Source: Glycomyces albidus (lineage in GTDB: Bacteria; Actinomycetota; Actinomycetes; Mycobacteriales; Micromonosporaceae). Taken from it: a stretch of DNA of 64,000 nt. Position 1 is the first letter of the stretch. Every line of letters starts with the position of its first letter. The DNA lies in assembly GCF_009451885.1 (NCBI RefSeq), contig NZ_WIAO01000026.1, positions 21,845 to 85,844 of the forward strand, written 5' to 3'. Made by a program: the position numbers and the translations under genes. The notes beneath the pieces are model-generated. The model was not told the origin of the DNA. It saw nothing but the letters and a program-made list of their open reading frames with translations, and did not search any database. This document shows, in pieces, positions 1 to 9,089 of the stretch.

Positions 1-5
1 CCCCT

Positions 6-1091
6 ATGCCCCCCACGACTCCCCCGGGCGAGACCTCGGCCCGGCGCCGCCCGCCCGGCATGACCGACGTGGCCCGCCTCGCCGGGGTCTCGCAGAAGAC
101 CGTCTCCCGCGTGGTCAACAACGAGCGGTACGTCTCCGACGAGGTCCGCGAGAAGGTCCTGCGGGCGGCGCGGGAGCTGGGGTTCCGGCCGAACACGGCC
201 GCGCGGGCGCTCATCACCGGCCGGTTCGGGCGCATCGGCGTGGTCGCGCTCGGCACCGCCCTGTACGGGCCCGCGTCGCTGCAGGTGGCGATCGAGCGCG
301 CCACCCGGGCCGCCGGGATCTCGGTCATGGTCGCGAATACCCTTGAGGGCCAACCGGACTCGATCGGCGACGCGGTCGACTGGCTGCTGCGCCAAGGCGT
401 GGACGCCATCATCCTCTCGGACCCGGTCGACGAGGGCGTGGAGCTCCGGGTCGACCCGAACGTGCCGGTCTACAGCTTCGGCAGGAGCATCCCCCCGGCC
501 GAGAACCTGCTGCCGGGCGACTTCAACGCCGACGCGACCCGCGCGGTCGTCGAGCACCTCCTCGACCTCGGGCACGAGCGGGTGTGGCACGTCGCCGGGC
601 CCGCCACGTGGTTCGCCGCGCGCGAGCGCGTCGACGGCTGGCGGGCCGCGCACGAGGACCGCGGCATCGAACCGCCGCCGCCCGTCGAGGGCGACTGGAC
701 CCCCGCCTCGGGGTACGAGGCCGGCCGCCGGCTCTTGCGCGAACCGGACGTGACCGCCGTGGCCTGCGCGAACGACGACATGGCGCTCGGGTTGATCCGC
801 GCCTTCACCGAAGCGGGCCTCCGCGTCCCCGAGCGGGTCAGCGTCACCGGCTTCGACGACACCCCAGCCGCCGCCTACCTCGACCCTCCGCTGACGACCG
901 TCCGCCAGCAGTTCGACGCCGACGCCGTCCGCGGCCTCGGCGTCCTCCTGCGCCGGCTCGGCGCGCCCGCCGGCACCGCCGAGCCCGTCCCCGCGGCCGC
1001 ACCGCAGGCGAATCGCCGGCTCGTGGTCCGCCGATCCACCGCACCGCCCCCGAACCGGCTCAACGAGGAGCCAGGAAAGGACGCACGATGA
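6..1091 (+). CDS. LacI-family transcriptional regulator of the adjoining galactoside operon
   Basis: DNA-binding repressor expected to respond to a sugar ligand. The N-terminal helix-turn-helix (about residues 19-65, containing DVARLAGVSQKTVSRV) is a classic LacI headpiece. A type 1 periplasmic-binding-protein fold follows to about residue 340 (DDMALGL and GFDDTPAA motifs). The ATG at 6 gives 361 aa; a second in-frame ATG at 60 would start directly at the headpiece, and neither has a clear ribosome site in the few bases visible. The stop overlaps the next start (ATGA), so it is co-transcribed with the transporter and beta-galactosidase and probably regulates them. The ligand (galactose, galactobiose or similar) is inferred from those neighbours. 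Confidence 0.9.
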   Translation: MPPTTPPGETSARRRPPGMTDVARLAGVSQKTVSRVVNNERYVSDEVREKVLRAARELGFRPNTAARALITGRFGRIGVVALGTALYGPASLQVAIERATRAAGISVMVANTLEGQPDSIGDAVDWLLRQGVDAIILSDPVDEGVELRVDPNVPVYSFGRSIPPAENLLPGDFNADATRAVVEHLLDLGHERVWHVAGPATWFAARERVDGWRAAHEDRGIEPPPPVEGDWTPASGYEAGRRLLREPDVTAVACANDDMALGLIRAFTEAGLRVPERVSVTGFDDTPAAAYLDPPLTTVRQQFDADAVRGLGVLLRRLGAPAGTAEPVPAAAPQANRRLVVRRSTAPPPNRLNEEPGKDAR

Positions 1092-2440
1092 ATCCCCGCT
1101 TCAGACGAAGGACGGGGCTCGCCGCCGCGCTCGCGAGCCCGCTCGCGTTCGGCGCCTGCGCCCGCCAGCGCGTCGACCCGCCCGAGCAGGTGAGCCGGGC
1201 CGAGATCGACGAGGCCATGCGCACCCCGACCGAGCTGAACTTCTGGACCTGGGTGCCCGGGATCGAGAAGCAGGTCGCCCTCTTCGAGGAGGCGTACCCG
1301 GACATCACAGTGGACGTGACGAACGCGGCGCAGGGGGCGGGCCACTACGCGAAGATCCGCACCGCGCTGCGGGCCGGGCGCGGCGCGCCCGACGTGGCCC
1401 AGATCGAGTACGAGATGATCCCCGCGTTCACGATCACCGACCACCTCCTGGACCTGCGGCCCTACGGCGCCGGCGAGCTGGAGGACCGGTTCGTCGACTG
1501 GGTGTGGGCGCAGGTGAGCGGCCCCGGCGGGGAGGTGTGGGCGATCCCGCAGGACACCGGTCCGATGGGGATGCTCTACCGGGCCGACATCTTCGAGGCG
1601 CACGGCATCGAGGTCCCCGAGACGTGGGAGGCGTTCGCCGAGGCCGCCCGCGCGCTCCACCGGGCCGACCCCGAGGTGTATCTGGCGAACTTCCCGCCCA
1701 GCCAGGGCGCGTACTTCGCCGGCTCCCTCTGGCAGGCCGGCGCCGACCCGTTCGCCGGCTCCGAGGGACCCGTCCTCAACGTCGACGTCACCTCCGAGCC
1801 GGTCCGGCGGGTCGCCGAGTACTGGGCCGGACTCGTCGCCGAAGGCGTGGTCTCCACCGACCCCGACTTCAGCGACCAGTGGTACCAGGCCGCGAACCGC
1901 GGCAAGTACGCCACGTGGCTCACCGCCGCCTGGGGCCCGGTGTTCCTCCAGTCCACCGCCGCCTCCACCAGCGGCAAATGGCGGGCCGCCCCGCTGCCGC
2001 AGTGGGAGTCCGGCGGGCCGGCCGCCGGGAACTGGGGCGGGTCCACGAACGGCGTCTTCAACATCACCGAGCACCCGATCCAGGCCGCGGTCTTCGCGCA
2101 GTTCATCAACACCGACCCCGAGTGCACCAAGGCCATGGCCACCGAGCAGTTCCTGTTCCCGCCCACCAAGGCGCTCCTGGAGGACCCCGAGTTCACCGGC
2201 ATGGAGCTGGAGTTCTACGGCGGCCAGAAGGTCAACGAGGTGTTCGCGCAGATCAGCGAGACGGTCTCGCCCGAATTCCAGTGGCCGCCGTTCAACGACC
2301 AGGTGCGGGCCGACTACGGCGCCACCGTGGGCGCCGCCATCGCCGAAGGCGGCGACGCCGCCGCCGCGCTCGGCGACTGGCGCGACCGCATCACCGCGTA
2401 CGCGGAGTACCAGGGCTTCACCGTGGAGGAGGCGTCATGA
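1088..2440 (+). CDS. Sugar ABC transporter solute-binding lipoprotein (family 1)
   Basis: Extracellular sugar-binding subunit of a carbohydrate importer (450 aa). The N-terminus has a run of arginines, a hydrophobic stretch and a lipobox-like AFGAC with Cys24, so it is probably a lipoprotein, perhaps Tat-exported given the RRR cluster. The body matches the MalE/UgpB-type fold (NFWTWVPG near residue 50, then EYEMIPAF and GPMGMLYR). The start at 1088 is set by the ATGA overlap with the lacI-type gene; a longer in-frame upstream reading is not plausible because it runs through that gene. Two permeases and a beta-galactosidase follow, so galactosides are the likely cargo. Confidence 0.9.
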   Translation: MNPRFRRRTGLAAALASPLAFGACARQRVDPPEQVSRAEIDEAMRTPTELNFWTWVPGIEKQVALFEEAYPDITVDVTNAAQGAGHYAKIRTALRAGRGAPDVAQIEYEMIPAFTITDHLLDLRPYGAGELEDRFVDWVWAQVSGPGGEVWAIPQDTGPMGMLYRADIFEAHGIEVPETWEAFAEAARALHRADPEVYLANFPPSQGAYFAGSLWQAGADPFAGSEGPVLNVDVTSEPVRRVAEYWAGLVAEGVVSTDPDFSDQWYQAANRGKYATWLTAAWGPVFLQSTAASTSGKWRAAPLPQWESGGPAAGNWGGSTNGVFNITEHPIQAAVFAQFINTDPECTKAMATEQFLFPPTKALLEDPEFTGMELEFYGGQKVNEVFAQISETVSPEFQWPPFNDQVRADYGATVGAAIAEGGDAAAALGDWRDRITAYAEYQGFTVEEAS

Positions 2441-3378
2441 GCACCGAATCCGCGACCGCGACCGCGACCGCGCCGGCCGCGAAGGGCCGGAACACCAAGG
2501 GCGGCAAGGGGCCCCGGTACGCCAGGACCGGGTACCTGTTCGTCGCCCCGTTCATGATCGCCTTCACGGCGATGTTCCTGGTGCCCCTCGCGTACGCCGC
2601 CTGGTTCAGCCTCTTCCGGGAGCAGATGATCGGCGGCAACGTCTTCGTCGGCCTCGACAACTACACGCGGGCCTTCACCGACCCGCTGCTCATGGCCGGC
2701 CTGGGCCGGGTCGCCCTGTTCTTCCTCATCCAGGTCCCGGTCATGATGGCCCTGGCGCTGTTCTTCGCGCTCGCGCTCGACAGCGCGCTCGTGCGGCTCT
2801 CGCGGACCGTGCGACTGGCGATCTTCATGCCCTACGCGGTGCCGAGCGTCGTGGCCGCCCTCATGTGGGGCTTCCTCTACGGGCCCGACTTCGGGCCCAT
2901 CGCGCAGTTCGCGGACCGGATCGGCGCGACCGCGCCGGACTTCCTCGGCGCCGACCTCATGCTCGGGTCGATCGCGAACATCGTGACCTGGGAGTTCACC
3001 GGCTACAACATGATCTTGCTGTACGCGGCCCTGCGGGCGATCCCCGTCGAGCTGTACGAGGCCGCCTCCGTCGACGGGGCCGGGCCCTGGCGGATCGCCT
3101 GGTCGATCAAGATCCCGCTGCTGCGGCCGGCGATCGTCCTGTGCATGGTCTTCTCGGTCATCGGCAGCTTCCAGCTCTTCAACGAGCCCAGCATCATGCG
3201 GACCTTGGCGCCCAACGTGATCATCGCCGAGTACACGCCCAACCTCTACGCGTACAACCTCGCGTTCGTCGGCCAGGAGTACAACTACGCGGCCGCCGTG
3301 TCCTTCGTGCTCGGCTTCGTCATCATGGCCGGCTCGTACCTCTTCATGCTCGCCACCAACCGCAGGAGCCGGTCATGA
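2437..3378 (+). CDS. Sugar ABC transporter permease, MalF/UgpA type
   Basis: Inner-membrane channel subunit (313 aa). After a hydrophilic Ala/Thr/Lys-rich N-terminus of about 30 residues it shows six hydrophobic segments and the cytoplasmic EAA loop (EAASVDGAGPWRIAW) that contacts the ATPase. The start overlaps the binding-protein stop by 4 bases, indicating translational coupling. Pairs with the next gene as a MalF-MalG-type heterodimer. No ATPase gene is present in the operon. Confidence 0.93.
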   Translation: MSTESATATATAPAAKGRNTKGGKGPRYARTGYLFVAPFMIAFTAMFLVPLAYAAWFSLFREQMIGGNVFVGLDNYTRAFTDPLLMAGLGRVALFFLIQVPVMMALALFFALALDSALVRLSRTVRLAIFMPYAVPSVVAALMWGFLYGPDFGPIAQFADRIGATAPDFLGADLMLGSIANIVTWEFTGYNMILLYAALRAIPVELYEAASVDGAGPWRIAWSIKIPLLRPAIVLCMVFSVIGSFQLFNEPSIMRTLAPNVIIAEYTPNLYAYNLAFVGQEYNYAAAVSFVLGFVIMAGSYLFMLATNRRSRS

Positions 3379-4295
3379 GCACCGTCATCGAGCAACCGCA
3401 GGCGCCGGCCGGGCCGGCCGCCCGGGTGCGGCCCCGAAAGCCCCGCCCGAAGCGCAGCACCGTCCTCACCGTCGGGATGCTCGCGGCCGCCGCGTACTTC
3501 CTGCTGCCGCTGGTGTGGCTCGTCATCGCCTCCACGAAGTCCTCAGAGGACCTGTTCTCGACGTTCGGGCTCTGGTTCGGCGGGGAGAACAGCCTCTTCA
3601 CCAACGTCAAGGAGACGTTCACCGTCGACGACGGCGCGTTCGGCACCTGGCTCGGCAACTCGCTGCTGTACGCCGTCGCCTCCGCCGCCGGCGGCACCTT
3701 CCTGGCCGCGCTCGGCGGGTACGGGTTCGCGAAGTACCGGTTCAAAGGCAACCAGGCCATGTTCATGGGCGTCCTCGGCGCCATGGCCGTGCCCTCGACG
3801 GCCCTCGCGATCCCGACGTACCTGCTGTTCAGCCAGGCGGGCCTGACGGACACGCCGTGGGCGATCATCCTGCCGTCCATGGCCAGCCACCCGTTCGGGC
3901 TGTACTTCATGCGGATCTACGCCGACAGCGCCGTCCCCGACAGCCTCATCGAATCCGGCCGCATCGACGGCGCCGGCGACTTCCGGATCTTCTTCCAGGT
4001 CACCGGCAGGCTCCTCATGCCCGCCGTCGCGACCATCATGCTGTTCATGCTGGTGCAGACCTGGAACAACTACTTCCTGCCGCTCATCATGCTCAACGAC
4101 CCCGACCTGTACCCGGTCACCGTCGGCCTCGCCGCCTGGCAGGGGCAGGCGTCCACGTCGGGCGGGGCCAGCGGCGACTACCTACCCCTGGTGGTCACCG
4201 GGTCGCTCGTCTCGATCCTCCCGCTGATCATCGCGTTCCTCTTCCTGCAGCGCTACTGGACGACCGGCCTGGTCTCCGGGAGCGTCAAGCAGTGA
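3375..4295 (+). CDS. Sugar ABC transporter permease, MalG type
   Basis: Second channel subunit (306 aa) with about six membrane segments and an EAA-type loop (ESGRIDGAGDFRIFF). The ATG at 3375 overlaps the previous stop by 4 bases. The N-terminus is Pro/Lys/Arg-rich (RPRKPRPKR) before the first helix. With the preceding permease and binding protein it forms an importer that lacks its own ATP-binding gene. In actinomycetes such sugar porters commonly share one MsiK-type ATPase encoded elsewhere; that this one does so is inference. Confidence 0.93.
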   Translation: MSTVIEQPQAPAGPAARVRPRKPRPKRSTVLTVGMLAAAAYFLLPLVWLVIASTKSSEDLFSTFGLWFGGENSLFTNVKETFTVDDGAFGTWLGNSLLYAVASAAGGTFLAALGGYGFAKYRFKGNQAMFMGVLGAMAVPSTALAIPTYLLFSQAGLTDTPWAIILPSMASHPFGLYFMRIYADSAVPDSLIESGRIDGAGDFRIFFQVTGRLLMPAVATIMLFMLVQTWNNYFLPLIMLNDPDLYPVTVGLAAWQGQASTSGGASGDYLPLVVTGSLVSILPLIIAFLFLQRYWTTGLVSGSVKQ

Positions 4296-4301
4296 GCTCG
4301 G

Positions 4302-4338
4302 CCGGTCCGGGGCCGCGCAAGGACGGCACCCGGACCGG
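4302..4338 (+). other. Intercistronic hairpin between permease and GH42 genes
   Basis: Perfect 10-bp inverted repeat, CCGGTCCGGG (4302-4311) and CCCGGACCGG (4329-4338), with a 17-nt loop. It lies in the 78-bp gap after the MalG-type gene and about 35 nt before the GH42 start. There is no T-run, so it looks more like an mRNA-stability or partial attenuation element than a full terminator. Confidence 0.5.
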
Positions 4339-4373
4339 TCCCGGTCGACACCCGCACCACCCGAAGGAAGCAC

Positions 4374-6485
4374 ATGTCCAACTGGCCCAACCCGATCCTC
4401 TTCGGCGCCGCCTACTACTACGAGTACCAGCCGGCCGCCGCCGGCGGCCTCGGCGGCGAGGAGGGGCTCCAGCGGCTCAAGACCGACCTCGACCTCATGG
4501 CCGAGGCCGGGTTCTCCGTCATCCGCGTCGGCGAGTCCGTCTGGAGCACCTGGGAACCCGAGAACGACCGGTACGACCTGGAATGGCTGCGGCCGGTCCT
4601 GGACGGGGCGCAGGAGCGCGGCATCGGCGTCGTCCTCGGCACCCCGACCTACGCCGTCCCGCCGTGGCTCGCCCGCCTGTACCCCGAGATCGCCGGCGAG
4701 CACCGCACCGGCGAGCGGATCGACTGGGGCGGAAGGCAGGAGGTCGACTACACCCACCCGGCCTTCAGGTTCCACGCCGAACGGACCATCCGCAAGATCC
4801 TCGCGACCTACGCCGACCACCCCGCCGTGATCGGCTTCCAGGTCGACAACGAGCCCGGCCTCCACCTCTTCCACAACCACGGCGTGTTCCAGCGGTTCAC
4901 CGACCACCTGCGGCGCGAATACGGCGACGTCGAGACCCTCAACCGCGAATGGGGCCTCGTGTACTGGTCGCACCGGCTGTCGACCTGGGCCGACCTGTGG
5001 ACGCCCGACGGGAACGCGCAGCCGCAGTACGAGCAGGCGTGGCGGCGCTTCCAGACCGAGCTGACCACCGAGTTCATCGGCTGGCAGGCCGACATCGCCC
5101 GCGAGTACGCGCGCGAGGACCAGTTCGTCACCACCTGCATCTCCTACCCGCGCCCGGCGATCGACGACCGCGCGCTGGCCGGCCGGCTCGACGTGACCGC
5201 CGGGAACCCGTACTACCGCATGCAGGACGCCTTCGCGCTCCCGCACGACGGCGGCGGCGACGCCGCGAACTGGAGCACCCAGGGGACGTGGGCGCTCTAC
5301 CACTCGGCCGACCGGATGTACTCCTCGCGCCAGGAGCCGTTCCTGGTCACCGAGACCAACGCGCAGGCCATCGGCGGCCCCTGGGACAACCACCCCGCAT
5401 ACGACGGGCAGTGGCGCCAGGCCGCGTGGGCGCTGGTCTCGCGCGGCGCCAAGATGATCGAGTACTGGCACTGGCACACCCTCCACTTCGGAACCGAGAC
5501 GTACTGGGGCGGGATCCTCCCCCACAGCCAGCGCCCCGGCCGCGTCTACCGCGAGCTCGCGCGCCTCGGCGCGGAGCTGCGCAAGGCCGGCGCGGCCCTC
5601 GACGGCCTGGTCCCCGACGCCGACATCGCGGTCCTGTACTCGAAGCCGAGCGAATGGGCGCTCGCGGCGCAGCCGGCGCTCGCGCACGACGACGGGAGCC
5701 CCGACCGCCGCTCCTTCGAGTCGATCACCGGGCCGTTCTACAAGGGCGCCTTCGATGCCGGGCTCCAGGTGCGGATCGTCCACACCGAGCAGCTCGGCGA
5801 CCCGGCCGCGGCGGTCGCGGACTTCCCGGTGGTCGTGGCCGCGGGGATCTACGCCGCCGACGACGGCCTGCTGGACTGGATGGACCGGTACGCGGCGGCG
5901 GGCGGGCACCTGGTGCTGGGCCCGCGCACCGGCTACGGCGACCAGGAGGCGCGGGCGCGGCTCGAGGTCAAGCCCGCGCGGCTGCACGAGGCGGCGGGGG
6001 TCTGGTACGAGGAGTTCGCGAACCTGACCGGTCCGGTCCCGGTGCGGGCCGCGGAGGACTCCCCGCTCGAGCTCGGGCCGGACGCGGCGGCGGTCAAGTG
6101 GGCCGACGGCGTCTACCTCGACGGGGCCGAGGCGCTGGCCGAGTACGCGCACCCGCACTTCGGGAAGTTCAAGGCGGCCGCGACGCAGGACCACGGGCTG
6201 GGCCGGGTCACCTATGTCGGGACGGTCCCGAACGACGCGTTCGCGAAGGCGCTGTTCGAATGGCTCGCCCCGCAGGACCGGTGGCGCCCGGCGCACCCGA
6301 GCGTGACCGTGACGAGCGGCCGCGCGGCCGACGGGAGCACGGTCCGGTTCGCGCACAACTGGTCGTGGGAGGAGGCGGAGGTGGAACTGCCGGCGGCGGC
6401 CGTCGATCTCCTGGACGGCGCCGAGTACGCCGCGGGCGACCCGCTGCGGCTGGGCCCGTGGGATGTGAAGGTGCTCCGCGAGTAG
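4374..6485 (+). CDS. GH42 beta-galactosidase
   Basis: Cytoplasmic glycoside hydrolase family 42 enzyme (703 aa, family-typical length, no signal peptide) that would release galactose from imported galactosides. The TIM-barrel domain (about 1-390) carries the acid/base Glu160 in DNEPG and a nucleophile candidate Glu327 in TETNA. The trimerisation domain (about 400-620) and a small C-terminal beta domain follow. The start ATG at 4374 is preceded by GAAGGAAG. It is the last gene of the LacI-ABC operon, and the intercistronic hairpin upstream may set its dosage. The exact linkage specificity cannot be read from sequence. Confidence 0.94.
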   Translation: MSNWPNPILFGAAYYYEYQPAAAGGLGGEEGLQRLKTDLDLMAEAGFSVIRVGESVWSTWEPENDRYDLEWLRPVLDGAQERGIGVVLGTPTYAVPPWLARLYPEIAGEHRTGERIDWGGRQEVDYTHPAFRFHAERTIRKILATYADHPAVIGFQVDNEPGLHLFHNHGVFQRFTDHLRREYGDVETLNREWGLVYWSHRLSTWADLWTPDGNAQPQYEQAWRRFQTELTTEFIGWQADIAREYAREDQFVTTCISYPRPAIDDRALAGRLDVTAGNPYYRMQDAFALPHDGGGDAANWSTQGTWALYHSADRMYSSRQEPFLVTETNAQAIGGPWDNHPAYDGQWRQAAWALVSRGAKMIEYWHWHTLHFGTETYWGGILPHSQRPGRVYRELARLGAELRKAGAALDGLVPDADIAVLYSKPSEWALAAQPALAHDDGSPDRRSFESITGPFYKGAFDAGLQVRIVHTEQLGDPAAAVADFPVVVAAGIYAADDGLLDWMDRYAAAGGHLVLGPRTGYGDQEARARLEVKPARLHEAAGVWYEEFANLTGPVPVRAAEDSPLELGPDAAAVKWADGVYLDGAEALAEYAHPHFGKFKAAATQDHGLGRVTYVGTVPNDAFAKALFEWLAPQDRWRPAHPSVTVTSGRAADGSTVRFAHNWSWEEAEVELPAAAVDLLDGAEYAAGDPLRLGPWDVKVLRE

Positions 6486-6585
6486 CGCCGCCTGACGTCC
6501 GCATTGCGGCGATGTGGACGGTGCTGCGCCGCTGCGAACGGGAATCGGGTTGCGGTCGGGTTCGGCGCCGGTGAGACTGGCGGCG

Positions 6586-7566
6586 ATGATGCCTTTGATC
6601 GCGATCGACGAATTGAAGCGGACCGTCTCCGACGCGTGGGACTCCCCCGTCGCCGACGAGGTCGCCGCCGCCTGGGGGTACCCGCCCGGGACCGCGAAGT
6701 GGTGGCGCTCCAGCGCCTCCCATGTGTTCGTCCTGCCCGATCCGGACGGCAAGCGGTACCTGCGGTTCGTGCCCGACGCGTATGCGGGCGCAGAGCGGTT
6801 CGCGGCGGTGAGCGCGGTGATGGACCGGCTGGCCGGGGCCGGTGCGGACGTGGTCCGCCCGGTCCCGGCCCGGTCCGGCGCCTTGACCGCGACCGTGCCG
6901 ACCCCGCTCGGACCGATGCACGCCATGGTGGTCGAGGCCGCGCCCGGCGGTGAGCGCGACGTCGAGGACCTCACCGAGGCGGGCGCCCGGGACTGGGGCC
7001 GCGCCCTCGCGGCGGTCCACCGGGCCGCCGAAGGGATCGACGTGGCGCTGCCGGAGGCGTTCACCGAACTCGCCAAGGTGCCCGACCGGTTCGCCGGGGA
7101 CCCCGCCCTCGTGGCGGCCGCGGCGCGCCTGTCCGACCGGCTCGCCGGCCTGCCGCGCTCCGGGTTCGGCATCGTGCACGGCGACTTCGAGCTCGACAAC
7201 CTCGCCTGGAGCGGAAGCAGGGCGACCGCGTTCGACTTCGACGAGGCCGCCCGGTCCTGGTACGCGGCCGACATCGCCTTCGCGCTGCGCGACCTGACCG
7301 GCCCTGACGGCGAACCCGGGGCCGCGCACCGCGGGCGCTTCGACGCGTTCCTCGCCGGGTACCGCGGCATGCGACCGTTCGGCGACGACGAGCGGGCGCA
7401 CCTGCGGCTGTTCGCCGGCGTGCACGCGGTGTGCTCGCTGGTCCGCATCGCCGCCGCGGTGGAGGGCGCCGGCGGCGACGGGTGGATGGGCGAGCTCCGG
7501 AGCAGCCTGGACGACCTGTCCCGCTCGCACCGGAAGCTCGCGACGGCCGTCGCCGCGGACCTGTAG
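6586..7566 (+). CDS. APH/choline-kinase-fold phosphotransferase
   Basis: Probable small-molecule kinase of the aminoglycoside phosphotransferase superfamily (326 aa). The Brenner motif HGDFELDN (His198, Asp200, Asn205) and the downstream FDFDEA motif, which supplies the metal-binding Asp, are intact. The start is chosen at the first of two tandem ATGs (6586 and 6589); a GTG at 6571 is possible and no strong ribosome site separates them. It ends 3 bp from the convergent sigma factor stop. Members phosphorylate antibiotics, sugars, amino acids or choline; nothing nearby identifies the substrate, so it should not be read as a resistance gene. Confidence 0.85.
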   Translation: MMPLIAIDELKRTVSDAWDSPVADEVAAAWGYPPGTAKWWRSSASHVFVLPDPDGKRYLRFVPDAYAGAERFAAVSAVMDRLAGAGADVVRPVPARSGALTATVPTPLGPMHAMVVEAAPGGERDVEDLTEAGARDWGRALAAVHRAAEGIDVALPEAFTELAKVPDRFAGDPALVAAAARLSDRLAGLPRSGFGIVHGDFELDNLAWSGSRATAFDFDEAARSWYAADIAFALRDLTGPDGEPGAAHRGRFDAFLAGYRGMRPFGDDERAHLRLFAGVHAVCSLVRIAAAVEGAGGDGWMGELRSSLDDLSRSHRKLATAVAADL

Positions 7567-7569
7567 CGC

Positions 7570-8451
7570 TCAGGCGGCCGGTGCCAGTTCGAGGACGGCG
7601 AGGGTCTCGGGATCGTTCATGATGGCGATCGCGGTGATCCGGCCGTCCTCGACGGTGAAGTCGAGCACCGAGCGCGGGATGCCGCCCGGGGCCCACATGG
7701 CGCCGACGTAGCCGTCGACCAGCACCGGGACCGCCGCGCGGGCCTGGCCGTTGAAGATCGCGGCGACCTGCTTCGCGCCGATGACCTCCCGGCTGGCGAA
7801 GCCGGTGGCGACCGCGGCGTCGTCGGCGACCACCGTGATACCGGGGTCGAGGACTTCCAGGAGGTCCTCGAAGCGGCCTTCGCGGGCGGCGGCGAGGAAC
7901 GCCTCGACCACCGACCGCTGCGGCGGCGCCTCGGGGGCCGGCGCGCCCTCGCGGCCTCGGGCGACCCGGCGGCGGGCGCGGCTGGCGAGCTGGCGGGTGG
8001 CCTCGGGGGTGCGGTCGAGGACCGGCGCGATCCGGTCGAACGGCACGCCGAACAGGTCGTGGAGCACGAACGCCACCCGCTCGGCCGGGTTGAGCGAGTC
8101 CAGGACGACCTGGAGTGCGTGGCCGACCTCGTCGGCCATGACCGTCCGGTCCTCGGGGCCCTCGACGGCGGCGGGCGCGTTCGCGTGCACGGTCTCGTCG
8201 AGCTCGTCCTCGCGGCGGGTCCGCCGGGACCGGAGCAGGTTCAGGCACACCCGCGAGACGACGGTGGTGAGCCAGCCGCGGAGGTTCTCGACGTCGGCGG
8301 TGTCGGTGCGCGCGAAGCGCATCCAGGTCTCCTGCACCGCGTCGTCGGCCTCGCTCGCGCTTCCGAGCATCCGGAAGGCGACCGCGCGCAGGTGGTCGCG
8401 GTGCTCCTCGAAGCGCTGCGCTGGGCCGTGCGCTGCAATGGCGTCGCTCAT
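7570..8451 (-). CDS. ECF sigma factor, SigJ/ECF41 type with C-terminal SnoaL-like domain
   Basis: RNA polymerase sigma factor (293 aa). Region 2 (about 10-80, FRMLGSASEADDAVQETW) and region 4 (about 115-170, FGVPFDRIAPVLDRTPEATRQ) are followed by a roughly 110-residue SnoaL-like domain. This architecture, including a terminal NDPETL resembling the conserved NPDKL of ECF41 proteins, is known to modulate sigma activity without an anti-sigma factor. ATG at 8451 is preferred because GGAGG lies 4 nt upstream; an in-frame TTG at 8475 is the alternative. The usual ECF41 partner, a carboxymuconolactone decarboxylase or oxidoreductase, is not adjacent. Confidence 0.92.
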   Translation of the reverse strand: MSDAIAAHGPAQRFEEHRDHLRAVAFRMLGSASEADDAVQETWMRFARTDTADVENLRGWLTTVVSRVCLNLLRSRRTRREDELDETVHANAPAAVEGPEDRTVMADEVGHALQVVLDSLNPAERVAFVLHDLFGVPFDRIAPVLDRTPEATRQLASRARRRVARGREGAPAPEAPPQRSVVEAFLAAAREGRFEDLLEVLDPGITVVADDAAVATGFASREVIGAKQVAAIFNGQARAAVPVLVDGYVGAMWAPGGIPRSVLDFTVEDGRITAIAIMNDPETLAVLELAPAA

Positions 8452-8512
8452 GGGTCCTCCGTCGAAGTCGGTCAACGCTACTGACCCGCGGACGGGCCCG
8501 GATGTGACGGCC

Positions 8513-9082
8513 TCACGCCTTGCCGAAGCGTTCCAGGAAGATCGCCAGGCGCTGCTCCTGGAGGTCCGGTCGCAGGCGGCCGCCGCGGCCCAGGGCCGCG
8601 AGGCCGTGCAGCGCCGCCCAGCCGGTCTCGGTGAAGGCGTCGGGGTCGCGGTCCCCCGCGAGCGGCGCGAACACCGCGAACAGCTCGGCGAAGGCGGCTT
8701 TGAGGACCTCGGGGGCGTCGACGCCGAACGGCAGCCCGTCCGCGAGGGTGAAGATCGCTTCGAACACGGCCGGGTTGGCGGCCGCGAAGTCGAGGTAGGC
8801 CTGCGCGACGGCCGCGAGCGCGCCGCCCGGCCCGGCGGCGGTCCGCGCCGCTTTGAAGACCTCGGTGAGTTCGGCGATGCCCTGGAGGGCGACGGCGTCG
8901 ATGATCGCGCCGCGGCCGGCGAAGTGGCTGTAGAGGACCGGCTGGCTGTACTCGATGCGCTCGGCGAGCCTGCGGATCGTCACCGACGGCCAGCCGTCGG
9001 ACTCGGCCATGTCGCGGGCGGCGCTGACGATGAGCGCTTCGCGTTGGGCGCGTTCGCGTTCGCGACGCTGCTGGGTAACCAT
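8513..9082 (-). CDS. TetR-family regulator
   Basis: One-component repressor (189 aa). The N-terminal HTH (about 15-60, VTIRRLAERIEYSQPVLYSHF) is typical of TetR, with a C-terminal ligand/dimer domain of the WHG type. It is divergent from the DUF4267 membrane-protein gene across 104 bp containing two near-identical palindromes that are the obvious operators. The ATG at 9082 has no Shine-Dalgarno, but a -10-like TAGGAT ends 7 nt before it, suggesting a leaderless transcript whose promoter is occluded by operator 1. The likely target is itself plus the DUF4267 gene. Confidence 0.9.
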   Translation of the reverse strand: MVTQQRRERERAQREALIVSAARDMAESDGWPSVTIRRLAERIEYSQPVLYSHFAGRGAIIDAVALQGIAELTEVFKAARTAAGPGGALAAVAQAYLDFAAANPAVFEAIFTLADGLPFGVDAPEVLKAAFAELFAVFAPLAGDRDPDAFTETGWAALHGLAALGRGGRLRPDLQEQRLAIFLERFGKA

Positions 9083-9089
9083 GGCCACA

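Noticed and set aside
584..1087. Long N-terminal extension of the sugar-binding protein
   Set aside because: It overlaps the lacI-type gene in another frame; a signal peptide with lipobox begins exactly at the ATG 1088 coupled to the upstream stop.
4182..7448. Open minus-strand frame of over 1000 codons across the GH42 and phosphotransferase genes
   Set aside because: Antisense shadow of high-GC codon bias; the translation is Arg/Pro/Gly-rich with no domain motifs, while the plus-strand genes have intact catalytic residues.
6586..7566. Aminoglycoside resistance gene
   Set aside because: Only the general APH-fold motifs are present; such proteins are widespread in actinomycetes with varied substrates and no resistance context is seen.
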